Part shown: positions 16,941-24,864 of the stretch, one piece after another
Layout: every line of letters begins with the position of its first letter
Numbering within the stretch: the first letter of the stretch is position 1
Assembly (NCBI GenBank): GCA_964488025.1
Contig: CAZATJ010000004.1
Location: forward strand, 4,113 to 68,112
Source: UBA1568 sp964488025
Lineage (GTDB): Bacteria; Patescibacteriota; Minisyncoccia; Moranbacterales; UBA1568
DNA length: 64,000 bases
Direction: 5' to 3'
The notes under the pieces: model-generated
The model's database searches: none
Told to the model about the DNA's origin: nothing
What the model saw: only the letters and a program-made list of their open reading frames with translations
Position numbers and translations under genes: made by a program

Positions 16941-17630
16941 ATGTACAGAGGAAAAACCTATCGCAATGTCGTTGCCAAGATGGAAGGAAGCAAGGAGTAT
17001 ACTCCAGAGGAAGCACTGGCGTTTTTGAAAGAGAACAAGACAGCCAAGTTTGATGAATCAGTCGAGGTGCACGTGCGCCTCGGGATTAACCCAAAGAAGT
17101 CCGACGAAATGGTCCGGGCGACTGTTATCCTGCCCCATGGTACTGGCCGTGCCCAAAAAGTGGCTGTTATTACCAGTACCAAGGAAAAAGAGGCCGAGGA
17201 AGCTCAGGCTGACCTTGTTGGCGGTGAAGAAATTATTGCCGACATTAAAAGCGGCAAACTTTCCCCAGGAACGGACTTTGATGTGATTCTGGCAACGCCG
17301 GAGATGATGCCGAAATTGGCTGTTATCGCCAAGATTCTTGGGCCGAAGGGCATGATGCCATCACCCAAGACCGAAACCGTCACGGTTAAGATTAAGGAGG
17401 CCGTGGAAATGCTCAAAAAAGGCAAGAAAGTAAGTTTCAAGAATGATGATACTGGCAATGTCCACCAGGTGATTGGTAAGGTGTCATTTACTGTGGAACA
17501 GTTGGCTGAAAACTTTAAGACCCTGAAAGAAACACTCGATAAGTCCAAGCCAGAAAACATGAAAGGGCGGTTTATCAAGAAATTGTATGTTTCCTCAACC
17601 ATGGGCCCAAGTCTGACTCTCAAAGCGTAA
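16941..17630 (+). CDS. rplA: 50S ribosomal protein L1
   Basis: L1 of 229 residues, normal length. Conserved stretches include VEVHVRLGINPKKSDEMVR near residue 40, the second-domain LGPKGMMPSPKTETVT near 133 and NVHQVIGKVSF near 172. It forms the L1 stalk of the 50S subunit and in other bacteria represses its own operon by binding the mRNA leader. It is the last gene of the secE-nusG-rplK-rplA run. Confidence 0.97.
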   Translation: MYRGKTYRNVVAKMEGSKEYTPEEALAFLKENKTAKFDESVEVHVRLGINPKKSDEMVRATVILPHGTGRAQKVAVITSTKEKEAEEAQADLVGGEEIIADIKSGKLSPGTDFDVILATPEMMPKLAVIAKILGPKGMMPSPKTETVTVKIKEAVEMLKKGKKVSFKNDDTGNVHQVIGKVSFTVEQLAENFKTLKETLDKSKPENMKGRFIKKLYVSSTMGPSLTLKA

Positions 17631-17891
17631 TTGTAAAGAAGGGAATTCTGGTTTATTATCTAACGAAGTGAGTGAAGCGAAAACTTGTTTTCGTTTCCGA
17701 GCGAGTGCCGACCCGCTTCGCCCGCCTAGCCGTCGAGGCTGGCCGAGGAAAGGAACGAACATCAGTTCGTTTTTGGGTCCAGGGCTCGCCTGCCCGAATC
17801 GCTACGCGAATCGTTGCGGGCGGGCCCTGGGGTGAATACCTGTTATTTTGCTAAAAGCTAGCGAAGCTAAGAAGCTAATGAAGCTGTCCCT
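17631..17891. repeat. Intergenic stretch with GC-rich palindromic repeats
   Basis: No convincing gene. ACGAACatcaGTTCGT plus T residues (17755-17774) is terminator-like and may end the rplA transcript. An imperfect long stem pairs 17779-17796 with 17817-17830. The 24 bases at 17699-17722 recur with 3 mismatches at 43953-43976. The segment CCCGCCTAG...GAGGCTGGCCGA (17720-17747) resembles the reverse complement of the 55-base repeat at 24671 and 63946. The end (17856-17886) holds GAAGCTNNN-type repeats also seen at 28356, 31141, in ligA and in dnaX. Confidence 0.7.
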
Positions 17892-18482
17892 ATGATTCTT
17901 TCCGATAGAGATATCATCAAAGAAATTAAAGCAGGAGAAATTACTTTTAAACCGTATAAGCGAGAAAGTGTTCAGCCTGCTAGTATTGACTTACACCTTG
18001 ACCGTCATTTTCTGGTCTTTGATACTACAAAAAACTTTGTCATTGATCCCAAGACTCCAACAAAAGAACTCATGAAGCCAGTAGAAATTAAAGGCGAGGA
18101 ACCTTTCATTCTTCATCCGAAAGAGTTTGCTCTTGGACTGATTCTTGAAGAGACGGGGGTATCGGATAAGTTAGTGGGTCGTCTTGAGGGCAAGAGCTCG
18201 CTGGGTCGTTTGGGATTAATTATCCACACGACGGCAGGATACCTTGACCCAGGTAATTCACTGAAAATGACGCTTGAATTGTACAACGCCGGTTCTATCC
18301 CGATTAAATTGTATTACAAGATGCCTATTGGTCAGATGGCCTTCGAATATCTGTCCTCGCCCTGTGATCGTCCGTATGGCTCCAAGGGGCTCAACAGCAA
18401 GTACCTGGGAGACAGGAAGCCCGAAGCCTCAAAAATGCACCTCAATTTCAAAAAAACCAAGAAAAAAAGCCTCTCCCAGTGA
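17892..18482 (+). CDS. dcd: dCTP deaminase
   Basis: The enzyme converts dCTP to dUTP (and, in bifunctional forms, on to dUMP). The 196-residue protein starts MILSDRDIIKEI and contains VQPASIDLHLD near residue 30. The active-site block GRLEGKSSLGRLGLIIHTTA is near residue 96, with the catalytic Glu in LELYN near 125. The shared dUTPase fold is evident from GYLDPG. It opens a deoxypyrimidine gene set (ThyX-like, tmk, dut). Whether it is the mono- or bifunctional type cannot be decided, but a separate dut gene suggests monofunctional. Confidence 0.93.
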   Translation: MILSDRDIIKEIKAGEITFKPYKRESVQPASIDLHLDRHFLVFDTTKNFVIDPKTPTKELMKPVEIKGEEPFILHPKEFALGLILEETGVSDKLVGRLEGKSSLGRLGLIIHTTAGYLDPGNSLKMTLELYNAGSIPIKLYYKMPIGQMAFEYLSSPCDRPYGSKGLNSKYLGDRKPEASKMHLNFKKTKKKSLSQ

Positions 18483-18490
18483 GAGGTTTT
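18470..18490 (+). terminator. Terminator overlapping the dcd stop
   Basis: CCTCTC, loop CCAGT, GAGAGG, then TTTTTCTTTT. The stop codon of dcd lies inside the loop/stem. Confidence 0.8.
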
Positions 18491-18574
18491 TCTTTTGGGA
18501 GCGTTGGTTTGCGGAAGTCTGTTTTGTGCGATAAAATGGGGTATCGGTGGATAATTTTTTCTGAATGTACCCTT

Positions 18575-19867
18575 ATGGCAAAAGTGTTTCTGTATGATGA
18601 ATTTACTCCAGAAGATGTAGCGATGATGCAGGCTTTGTATTCACGGAGTGCTGAAAGCGTTGTCAAACATGCTGAGAAAGTGAAAGCGAGCGGGTCGGGG
18701 AAGTTTATGGAGCGTTTTTATGTCGGCTATGGACATCAAAGTATCGCTGACTGCGGCAGTACGACACTTTTTATCGAAGGCGTGAGCATGCTCTGTGACA
18801 AGGTGATTCAAGATTGGCCACTGTATGCCGGACAAGAAGTGAGCACTCGATATATCGACATGAGCAGACAGCCGATTTATGATCCGATAAAGACGAAAAC
18901 GTCACAGGGTATCCTGAAGCGTTGGATGGATTTCTATATTTCTTCCGGTTCTGTTTTGGAAAAGCATCTGAAGGAAAAATATCCACGAAAAGAAAGTGAG
19001 GACGAAAAGGTCTACGACAAGGCTATCAAGGCGCGATCGTTTGATATTCTGCGTGGTTTTTTGCCAGCTGGTATGACGACTCAGTTATCGTGGCACACCA
19101 ATCTGCGTCAGGCGTGGGATAAGCTTTCCAACGTACGTCATCACCCGTTGGAAGAGGTCAGGATCGTGAGTGAGCAGATTTGGAAAGAGTTGAAGTCTCA
19201 CTACCCAAATAGCTTCAGTCATAAGTTGTATGAAGAGCAAGAAGTCTATCGGCGCGAAATCCTGGGAAGTCATACTTATTTTGCTCCAAAAAGTTTTTCG
19301 AAACGATTTTCAGCCAAGTTAAATATAGAGCAAAAAATGCTGAGACCGTATGCCGATATTCTGAAAAAACGACCCATAAAAACGACCCTACCATTTTTTA
19401 TGCGCAGTCTGGGAACATTTACTTTCGATTTTCTCCTCGATTTCGGCTCATTTCGTGACCTTCAGCGTCATCGAGCCAGTATTTATCAAATGCCACTTCT
19501 TTCAACTGAGTACGGATTTCAACAGTGGTATCTCGAACAGTTACCTGAGTCACTTTACAAAAAAGCAGAAAAACTGATAGCAACGCAAGTACAGGCCATT
19601 GGAAAGCTTAAGGTAACGGAAGAAGAACGGCAGTATTTTGTGGCGATGGGATTTTTAGTACCATGCCGATTTACTTTTGATCTTCCCGCACTTGTGTATT
19701 TCATTGAGCTACGTTCTGGAAAACTCGTACACCCAACACTTCGGGTGATTGCGCACGCTATGCATCATGCCGTACGAAAAGCGTTGCCATTAGTAAAGTT
19801 GTATACGGATCTCGATTTGGATGACTGGGACGTACGACGGGGTTTGCAGGACATCGTAAGGAAATAA
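18575..19867 (+). CDS. Double-domain ThyX-like (flavin-dependent) thymidylate synthase
   Basis: A protein of 430 residues, about twice the length of single-domain ThyX (220-250), with two ThyX-like halves. ThyX methylates dUMP to dTMP with FAD and methylene-tetrahydrofolate. The canonical motif is RHRxxSxNExSxRY. Here the first half has the right part only (GQEVSTRYID, residues 86-95, where RHR is replaced by DWP), and the second half has the left part only (RHRASI, residues 298-303, without NExSxR). The GYGHQSIAD stretch near residue 51 is also typical. The two halves may build one composite site. Start 18575 gives MAKVFLYDEF. It lies between dcd and tmk/dut, which fits a dTMP role. Confidence 0.8.
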   Translation: MAKVFLYDEFTPEDVAMMQALYSRSAESVVKHAEKVKASGSGKFMERFYVGYGHQSIADCGSTTLFIEGVSMLCDKVIQDWPLYAGQEVSTRYIDMSRQPIYDPIKTKTSQGILKRWMDFYISSGSVLEKHLKEKYPRKESEDEKVYDKAIKARSFDILRGFLPAGMTTQLSWHTNLRQAWDKLSNVRHHPLEEVRIVSEQIWKELKSHYPNSFSHKLYEEQEVYRREILGSHTYFAPKSFSKRFSAKLNIEQKMLRPYADILKKRPIKTTLPFFMRSLGTFTFDFLLDFGSFRDLQRHRASIYQMPLLSTEYGFQQWYLEQLPESLYKKAEKLIATQVQAIGKLKVTEEERQYFVAMGFLVPCRFTFDLPALVYFIELRSGKLVHPTLRVIAHAMHHAVRKALPLVKLYTDLDLDDWDVRRGLQDIVRK

Positions 19868-19880
19868 TAAGAGATTAGTT

Positions 19881-20426
19881 ATGCCAAAGGTTATTGCGGT
19901 GCTCGGGATGCCGGGGAGTGGAAAGTCGGAGGCTATCGAGTATCTGATGGCGAAATACCAGTGGCCGAAAGCGTATTTTGGCGACGTGACGTTCAATGAG
20001 ATGAAGGCGCGCGGACTTGACCGAACCCAGGCTAATGAGCGCCTGGTACGGGAGGATTTGCGCAACATGCATGGTGATGATTATTATGCCCAGGAGGTGA
20101 TCAAGATGATCGAATCTCTCGGGGATGTCCCGGTGGTACTGGTCGAGAGTCTCTATAGTGGCGACGAGTACCGAGTACTCAAGCATCGTTTTTTGGAAAG
20201 CTTCTCCGCCATCGCTATTCATGCACGTCCGAGCGTTCGTCATGAACGGCTGCTCCACCGTCCAGACCGGCCGTTGTCGCAACGGGAATCAGAGGAGCGT
20301 GATTGGGCACAGCTCAATCGCTTGACTCAAGGGACGCCGATTGCGCTGGCAGACTTTGTGATTGTGAACGAAGGGTCGAAGGAAAAGCTGTGTGAACATC
20401 TCGATGAGGTTATCGGAAAAATATAA
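19881..20426 (+). CDS. Small P-loop nucleotide kinase-like protein (UPF0200/dephospho-CoA-kinase-like)
   Basis: A cytoplasmic protein of 181 residues. Walker A GMPGSGKSEA is at residues 9-18. A lid-like arginine-rich segment (HARPSVRHERLLHRPDRPL) lies near residue 113 and a LADFVIVNEG segment near the C-terminus. This is the layout of UPF0200 and dephospho-CoA kinase-type proteins; the substrate is unknown. The position between the ThyX-like gene and tmk suggests a nucleotide substrate, but that is inference. Confidence 0.75.
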   Translation: MPKVIAVLGMPGSGKSEAIEYLMAKYQWPKAYFGDVTFNEMKARGLDRTQANERLVREDLRNMHGDDYYAQEVIKMIESLGDVPVVLVESLYSGDEYRVLKHRFLESFSAIAIHARPSVRHERLLHRPDRPLSQRESEERDWAQLNRLTQGTPIALADFVIVNEGSKEKLCEHLDEVIGKI

Positions 20427-20470
20427 CGTGCACGAAACAGGTGGAGCGGGTTTGTAAATAATCAAAAAGT

Positions 20471-21028
20471 ATGCCAAAAATTATTATCGGTGTAGCGGGG
20501 GAGGTGGCTTCCGGAAAAGATACGGTTGGGAAGTATATTGCGGAAAAATACCAAGCGCAGGCACTGCGATTCTCTCAGGTACTCCGGGATATTTTGGATC
20601 GCATGAACTTGGAGCAAAGTCAGGAAAATATGGGCAAACTCTCCATGTATCTCCGCAAAGCGTTTGGGGAGGATATCCTTTCTAAGGGCTTAGTCACTCA
20701 GGCAGAGAAGAGTCAGAGTGAGTTGGTGATCGTCGATGGTGTACGCCGTCTGCCGGATATCATTCAAATGGAAGCGAGTGAGCAATTTTACTTCATCTAC
20801 GTCGAGGCTTCACCGGAGAAGCGTTATGAACGGTTGATTATGAGACATAACAATACTGATGATGCCGGGAAGACCATGGCTCAGTTCGAGAAAGACGCTC
20901 TCCTGGAGGCGGAATCGCAGATCCGTGATTTGAAAGAACACGCGGACTTTGTTATCAATAATGACGGAACGCTCGAAGAGTTGCAGCGGCAGATCGACGA
21001 CATCATCACACAGGTAAAAAGTAAATAA
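20471..21028 (+). CDS. P-loop (d)NMP- or dephospho-CoA-kinase-like protein
   Basis: A protein of 185 residues. Walker A reads GVAGEVASGKDTVGKYIAE (residues 7-25). The motif VIVDGVRRLPDI near 92 and the HADFVINNDGTLEEL tail match the dephospho-CoA kinase / deoxynucleoside monophosphate kinase superfamily. It may be a second nucleotide kinase of the deoxypyrimidine set or a divergent CoaE; the sequence alone does not decide. It ends 5 bases before tmk. Confidence 0.75.
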   Translation: MPKIIIGVAGEVASGKDTVGKYIAEKYQAQALRFSQVLRDILDRMNLEQSQENMGKLSMYLRKAFGEDILSKGLVTQAEKSQSELVIVDGVRRLPDIIQMEASEQFYFIYVEASPEKRYERLIMRHNNTDDAGKTMAQFEKDALLEAESQIRDLKEHADFVINNDGTLEELQRQIDDIITQVKSK

Positions 21029-21033
21029 CCGCC

Positions 21034-21723
21034 ATGAAAAAAGGGAAATTGATAGTATTGGATGGTACGGATGGGTCGGGCAAGGCGACGCAGGTCAAGC
21101 TCTTGCTGGCTCGCTTGAAAAAAGGAGGGTATAAAGTGCGTATACTTGATTTCCCGCAGTACGAGAAGAATTTTTTTGGGAAGTTGATCGGTGAATGTCT
21201 GGCTGGCAAGTACGGAGATTTTATCGCTATTGATCCGCACATTGCTTCGGCACTTTATGCGGCCGACCGTTTCGAGTCTAAGGTGACAATAGAGAAGTGG
21301 CTCAGTGCCGGTTATGTCGTAGTGCTTGATCGCTATGTCAGTGCCAACCAGATCCACCAGGGTGGCAAGATCACTGATCCGAAGAAACGAAAAGAGTTTC
21401 TCAGATGGCTCGATACCCTGGAGTTTAAGGTTTATGGCATCCCACGCCCGCATCTCGTGTGTTATCTTGATGTCCCTCGAGCAATTTCTGATCGGTTGTT
21501 GACACAGAGGCGCCAAGGACGTTCGACAAATCGTTCGCTCAAAGGAAGAAGAGATCTGGCTGAGAAAAACAAAACCCATCTCGACGCCTCGCGTGAAAGT
21601 GCCTTGAAGATTGTAAAACAGAGCAATTCCTGGGAACGGATTGCTTGTGCCCCGAAGGGCGAGCTTCTATCTCGTGAAGAAATTTCCGAACTGATTTGGA
21701 ATAAAGTTAAAAAAGTAGTATGA
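21034..21723 (+). CDS. tmk: Thymidylate kinase
   Basis: The enzyme phosphorylates dTMP to dTDP. The 229-residue protein has P-loop LDGTDGSGKATQ (about residues 9-20), the DRYVSANQIHQGGK substrate motif near 103 and a LID region with basic residues near 160-170 (RRQGRSTNRSLKGRRD). The P-loop has Lys-Ala-Thr where most TMK have Lys-Ser/Thr-Thr. Its stop overlaps the dut start by 4 bases (ATGA), so the two are translationally coupled. Confidence 0.93.
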   Translation: MKKGKLIVLDGTDGSGKATQVKLLLARLKKGGYKVRILDFPQYEKNFFGKLIGECLAGKYGDFIAIDPHIASALYAADRFESKVTIEKWLSAGYVVVLDRYVSANQIHQGGKITDPKKRKEFLRWLDTLEFKVYGIPRPHLVCYLDVPRAISDRLLTQRRQGRSTNRSLKGRRDLAEKNKTHLDASRESALKIVKQSNSWERIACAPKGELLSREEISELIWNKVKKVV

Positions 21724-22145
21724 AATTATCGGTCAAAAAATTACATCCGGATGCGAAGTTGCCGACTCGGGCTCATGCCGACGATGCCGGTTTGGATATC
21801 TACTCGCTTGAAGCGGTGACGATTGCTCCTGGGGAGAAAGTAGCACTCAAAACCGGTATTGCCATGGCTATTCCAACTGGGTATGTCGGTCTTGTGTGGG
21901 ATAAGGGGAGCGTTGGAGTGAAAGGCGGTGTTAAAACACTGGGTGGAGTGGTTGATGCAGCGTATCGCGGAGAGCTCATCATCGGACTAGTCAATCTTTC
22001 ACGGGAACCGTATGTATTCGAAAAAGGTGCTAAAATAAGCCAATTATTGATACAAAAAGTGGAATTGCCCGAAGTGTGTGAAGTTTCGGAATTAGATGAT
22101 ACCATACGAGGTGTTGGTGGTTTCGGGAGTACCGGCACTCATTAG
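21720..22145 (+). CDS. dut: dUTP diphosphatase
   Basis: A trimeric dUTPase of 141 residues that hydrolyses dUTP to dUMP, feeding thymidylate synthase and keeping uracil out of DNA. Motif 1 HADDAGLDIYS is near residue 19, motif 2 WDKGSVG near 60, motif 3 GGVVDAAYRGELIIGLVN near 76, motif 4 GAKISQLLIQK near 103, and the C-terminal motif 5 RGVGGFGSTG closes the site. Motif 2 has Asp-Lys-Gly-Ser where most have Arg-Ser-Gly/Ser. It overlaps tmk by 4 bases. Confidence 0.95.
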   Translation: MKLSVKKLHPDAKLPTRAHADDAGLDIYSLEAVTIAPGEKVALKTGIAMAIPTGYVGLVWDKGSVGVKGGVKTLGGVVDAAYRGELIIGLVNLSREPYVFEKGAKISQLLIQKVELPEVCEVSELDDTIRGVGGFGSTGTH

Positions 22146-22155
22146 AAGAAAATGT

Positions 22156-23631
22156 ATGAAGTATAACGTCACTATCGGCATGGAAGTGCACGCGGAACTC
22201 AAGACGAGTTCCAAGATGTTTTGCGCGTGCAAAAATGGCTTGGGTATGGAGATGGTGCCGAACGTCAATATCTGTCCGGTCTGTACCGCACAACCAGGGT
22301 CACTGCCGGTGCCTAATGTGACCGCTATCGAAGCCGTCCAGCGCGTTGGATTGGCACTGGGTTGTACGATTCGTCTGACCTCGAAATTTGATCGCAAAAA
22401 TTATTTTTATCCTGACTTACCAAAGGGATACCAGATTTCTCAGTTTGATCAACCCTTCTGCGAACAAGGGACGATGGTGGTTGGCGATAAGTCGATTCGT
22501 ATCACTCGTATTCACCTGGAGGAGGATACGGGTAAATCGATGCATCCGGCTGGTGCCGACTATACGCTGGTTGACTACAATCGCGCCGGCGTGCCACTTA
22601 TGGAGTTGGTCACGGAGGCTGACTTTACCAATAGTCGTGACGTTGGCATGTTTTGTCAGAAATTGCGCCAGATATTGCGTTACCTTGATGCCTCCAATGC
22701 TGATATGGAGAAGGGGCAGATGCGCTGTGAGGTGAACATTTCGCTGTACCCAGATGGGGCTGATCGTTTGTCGGGGACTAAGGTAGAGGTGAAAAATATC
22801 AATTCGTTTCGCTCTGTGGAACGATCGATTGAATATGAGATAACACGACAGACTGAAGCGTTGGAACGGGGCGAAAAATTAGTGCAGGAAACACGCGGGT
22901 GGGATGAGAACAAAAATATCACCGTTTCTCAACGTAAAAAAGAGTCCGCTCACGACTATCGTTATTTTCCGGAGCCCGATATCCCGCCGTTCGAGTTCAC
23001 TTCCGAGTATGTAGAAAAACTGCGAATGACGTTACCGGAACTGCCAGATGCTAAATTGAAACGCTTTATCGAAGAATATGGTCTTCCTGAAAAAGATGCG
23101 GTCATTTTGACTGAGGAACGGAGGTTCTCGGCGTACTTTGAGGCGGCGGTAAGTGAGCTGGATGCTAAAGCGCTGTCACACGAGATAGTAGCTCCTCTCG
23201 AGCGGGCGGTTAAATTGGCTGCCAACTATATGCTGACGGAGTTACGAAAACACTTGGTAGAAAACAATCAGTCAATTGAAGAAATACCCATTACTGCGGA
23301 AAATTATGCCGAATTTATCGGTATTGTCGCTGATGGCAAGATTAACTCGAGTGCTGCCCAGACGGTACTCGCGGAAATGTACGCGAATAAGGATGGCGAT
23401 ACTGATCCGTCGCATATCATTGATCGGCTTAACTTGGGCCAGGTGAATGATTCTGAAGCTTTGGAGAAAGCCGTGGATATGGTTCTGGAACGCAATGAAC
23501 AGTCGATCGCAGACTTTAAAGCTGGCAAGCAAAACGCCCTGCAGTATCTGATGGGTCAGGTGATGAAAGAATCAAAAGGCAAAGCCAATCCGCAGATGGT
23601 AATGGAGCTTTTGAGGAAGAAACTTGCATAG
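22156..23631 (+). CDS. gatB: Asp/Glu-tRNA amidotransferase subunit B
   Basis: The kinase/transamidase subunit of GatCAB, 491 residues. GMEVHAELKTSSKMFCAC is at residues 8-25, with the zinc cysteines CAC and CPVC (ICPVCTAQPGSLPV near 42). The DYNRAGVPLMELVTE and KVEVKNINSFRSVERSIEYE stretches are diagnostic. The C-terminal YqeY-like tail ends GKANPQMVMELLRKKL. The ATG at 22156 is chosen because it gives the canonical start just before the signature. It is separated from gatCA by 7 kb and follows dut by 10 bases. Confidence 0.97.
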   Translation: MKYNVTIGMEVHAELKTSSKMFCACKNGLGMEMVPNVNICPVCTAQPGSLPVPNVTAIEAVQRVGLALGCTIRLTSKFDRKNYFYPDLPKGYQISQFDQPFCEQGTMVVGDKSIRITRIHLEEDTGKSMHPAGADYTLVDYNRAGVPLMELVTEADFTNSRDVGMFCQKLRQILRYLDASNADMEKGQMRCEVNISLYPDGADRLSGTKVEVKNINSFRSVERSIEYEITRQTEALERGEKLVQETRGWDENKNITVSQRKKESAHDYRYFPEPDIPPFEFTSEYVEKLRMTLPELPDAKLKRFIEEYGLPEKDAVILTEERRFSAYFEAAVSELDAKALSHEIVAPLERAVKLAANYMLTELRKHLVENNQSIEEIPITAENYAEFIGIVADGKINSSAAQTVLAEMYANKDGDTDPSHIIDRLNLGQVNDSEALEKAVDMVLERNEQSIADFKAGKQNALQYLMGQVMKESKGKANPQMVMELLRKKLA

Positions 23632-23634
23632 TAA

Positions 23635-23662
23635 AAAACTCCGGATAATCCGGAGTTTTTTG
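23635..23662 (+). terminator. Terminator after gatB
   Basis: AAACTCCGG, loop ATAAT, CCGGAGTTTTTTG: a 7-8 bp stem with a U tract. It lies between the converging gatB and miaA genes and can serve both strands. Confidence 0.88.
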
Positions 23663-23674
23663 TTACGTAATTTG

Positions 23675-24610
23675 TTACGTAATTAATTTTTCGGTTTCTT
23701 CGGGATAAGTAATCCAATGAAGGGGAATGGTTTTTTCGAAACGACGGAGCCAGGTGAGCTGGCGTTTGGCATAGTGGCGGATTTCGAATTCCAGCCGTTC
23801 TTTCATCTCATCTTCTGTAATCTTTTGTTGAAGTAAGAGGGCAATATATTTGTACTCAAGGCCGAAGCTTTCCAGTTTCTTCCAACTGAGTCCTTCGGCG
23901 CGTAGGTGTTTCACCTCGGCTATCATGCCCTGTTGCAGTCTTTTTTCCAGGCGTGTGGCAATATTTTTATAGAGGATTTCTTGTGATGGGTTGAGGACGA
24001 TGACGAGAAAGTCTTGATGATTGATGAGGGATGATTGATGAGGGATAGGGACGGTGCCGAGGGAGGCACAGATTTCGAGGGCGCGGATAAGTCGGATTTT
24101 ATTTTGAGGATCAATGTTGTGGGCTCGGGCAGGGTCTTTTTTCTCGAGTTCTGCAAAGAGTTCTTCGACTGAAAGTTTTCCGAGTGTTTGGCGCAGTTTT
24201 GGATTGGGTTTGACGGACGGGAAAGCACTCCCTTCGATGAGGGCTTGGATCCAAAATCCGGTACCACCACAAATGATGGGGGTTTTGCCGCGCTTCTTGA
24301 TATCAGCTATGGCCCGTTTGGCATCGCGGACGAAGTGGGTGACATTATAACTTCTCTTTGGCGATGCCACATCGAGGAGATGATGTCTCACGCCCTCAGA
24401 AAAGTATGCCTCCTGTTTTTTGTTGACTGTTGATTGCTGATTGTCTCTTGGCACTTTCCCGGTACCTATATCCATATCACGGTACACTTGGCGGCTGTCG
24501 GCGGAAACGATTTCACCATGGTATTTTCGTGCCAGAAGAATGGCTAAATCCGACTTGCCAGAGGCCGTCGGTCCCATGATGACGATAGTTTTTTTGGGTG
24601 TCTTTAACAT
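23675..24610 (-). CDS. miaA: tRNA dimethylallyltransferase MiaA
   Basis: The enzyme adds an isopentenyl group to A37 of tRNAs that read UNN codons. The 311-residue protein starts MLKTPKKTIVIMGPTASGKS, giving the P-loop at about residues 12-19. DSRQVYRDMDIGTGKV (near 36) and HHLLDVASPKRSYNV (near 76) are conserved, as is ARRQLTWLRRF-like AKRQLTWLRRF near the end. A low-complexity insert DNQQSTVNKKQ sits between GTGKV and VRHHLLDV and is encoded by a dispersed CAATCAACAG-type repeat (24421-24445). Start 24610 puts the P-loop at the usual distance. Confidence 0.95.
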   Translation of the reverse strand: MLKTPKKTIVIMGPTASGKSDLAILLARKYHGEIVSADSRQVYRDMDIGTGKVPRDNQQSTVNKKQEAYFSEGVRHHLLDVASPKRSYNVTHFVRDAKRAIADIKKRGKTPIICGGTGFWIQALIEGSAFPSVKPNPKLRQTLGKLSVEELFAELEKKDPARAHNIDPQNKIRLIRALEICASLGTVPIPHQSSLINHQDFLVIVLNPSQEILYKNIATRLEKRLQQGMIAEVKHLRAEGLSWKKLESFGLEYKYIALLLQQKITEDEMKERLEFEIRHYAKRQLTWLRRFEKTIPLHWITYPEETEKLIT

Positions 24611-24670
24611 CGCGCCAGTATGGCAAATTATTCTCTTTTTGGCAAAGAAGGAGCTGGTTATTATCAAATT

Positions 24671-24725
24671 ATTTTCTTTCTCCGGGTACCGTCGGCCAGC
24701 CTCGCCGAGTCTAGGCGGGTAACAT
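24671..24725. repeat. 55-base repeat, internal copy
   Basis: Identical over 55 bases to 63946-64000, the last bases of the window. It contains GGCCAGCCTCGCC and GGCGGGT with imperfect hairpin potential and resembles, in reverse, part of the 17720-17747 region. It lies in the 254-base gap between dnaE and miaA. Confidence 0.9.
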
Positions 24726-24864
24726 TTTTGATGAGTAAGCCGGTAACAGTCGAGCGTAGGCAGGATGATCTCGACTCGACCGCTCCCTGTTCGGCGGAGC
24801 GAGTCAGAAATGTTCGATGGTCACGAAAGGGTAAGAAAAGGGAAAGAGTAAGGAAATACCCAAT
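24726..24864. other. Intergenic between dnaE and miaA
   Basis: No gene is supported here. An imperfect inverted repeat (GACTCGACCGCTCC with GGAGCGAGTC, about 24773-24805) may form a hairpin on the dnaE transcript. Confidence 0.4.

Noticed and set aside
17672..17854. ORF of 60 residues in the rplA-dcd gap
   Set aside because: It consists of palindromic repeat sequence, is Arg/Gly-rich and has no ribosome site or domain pattern.
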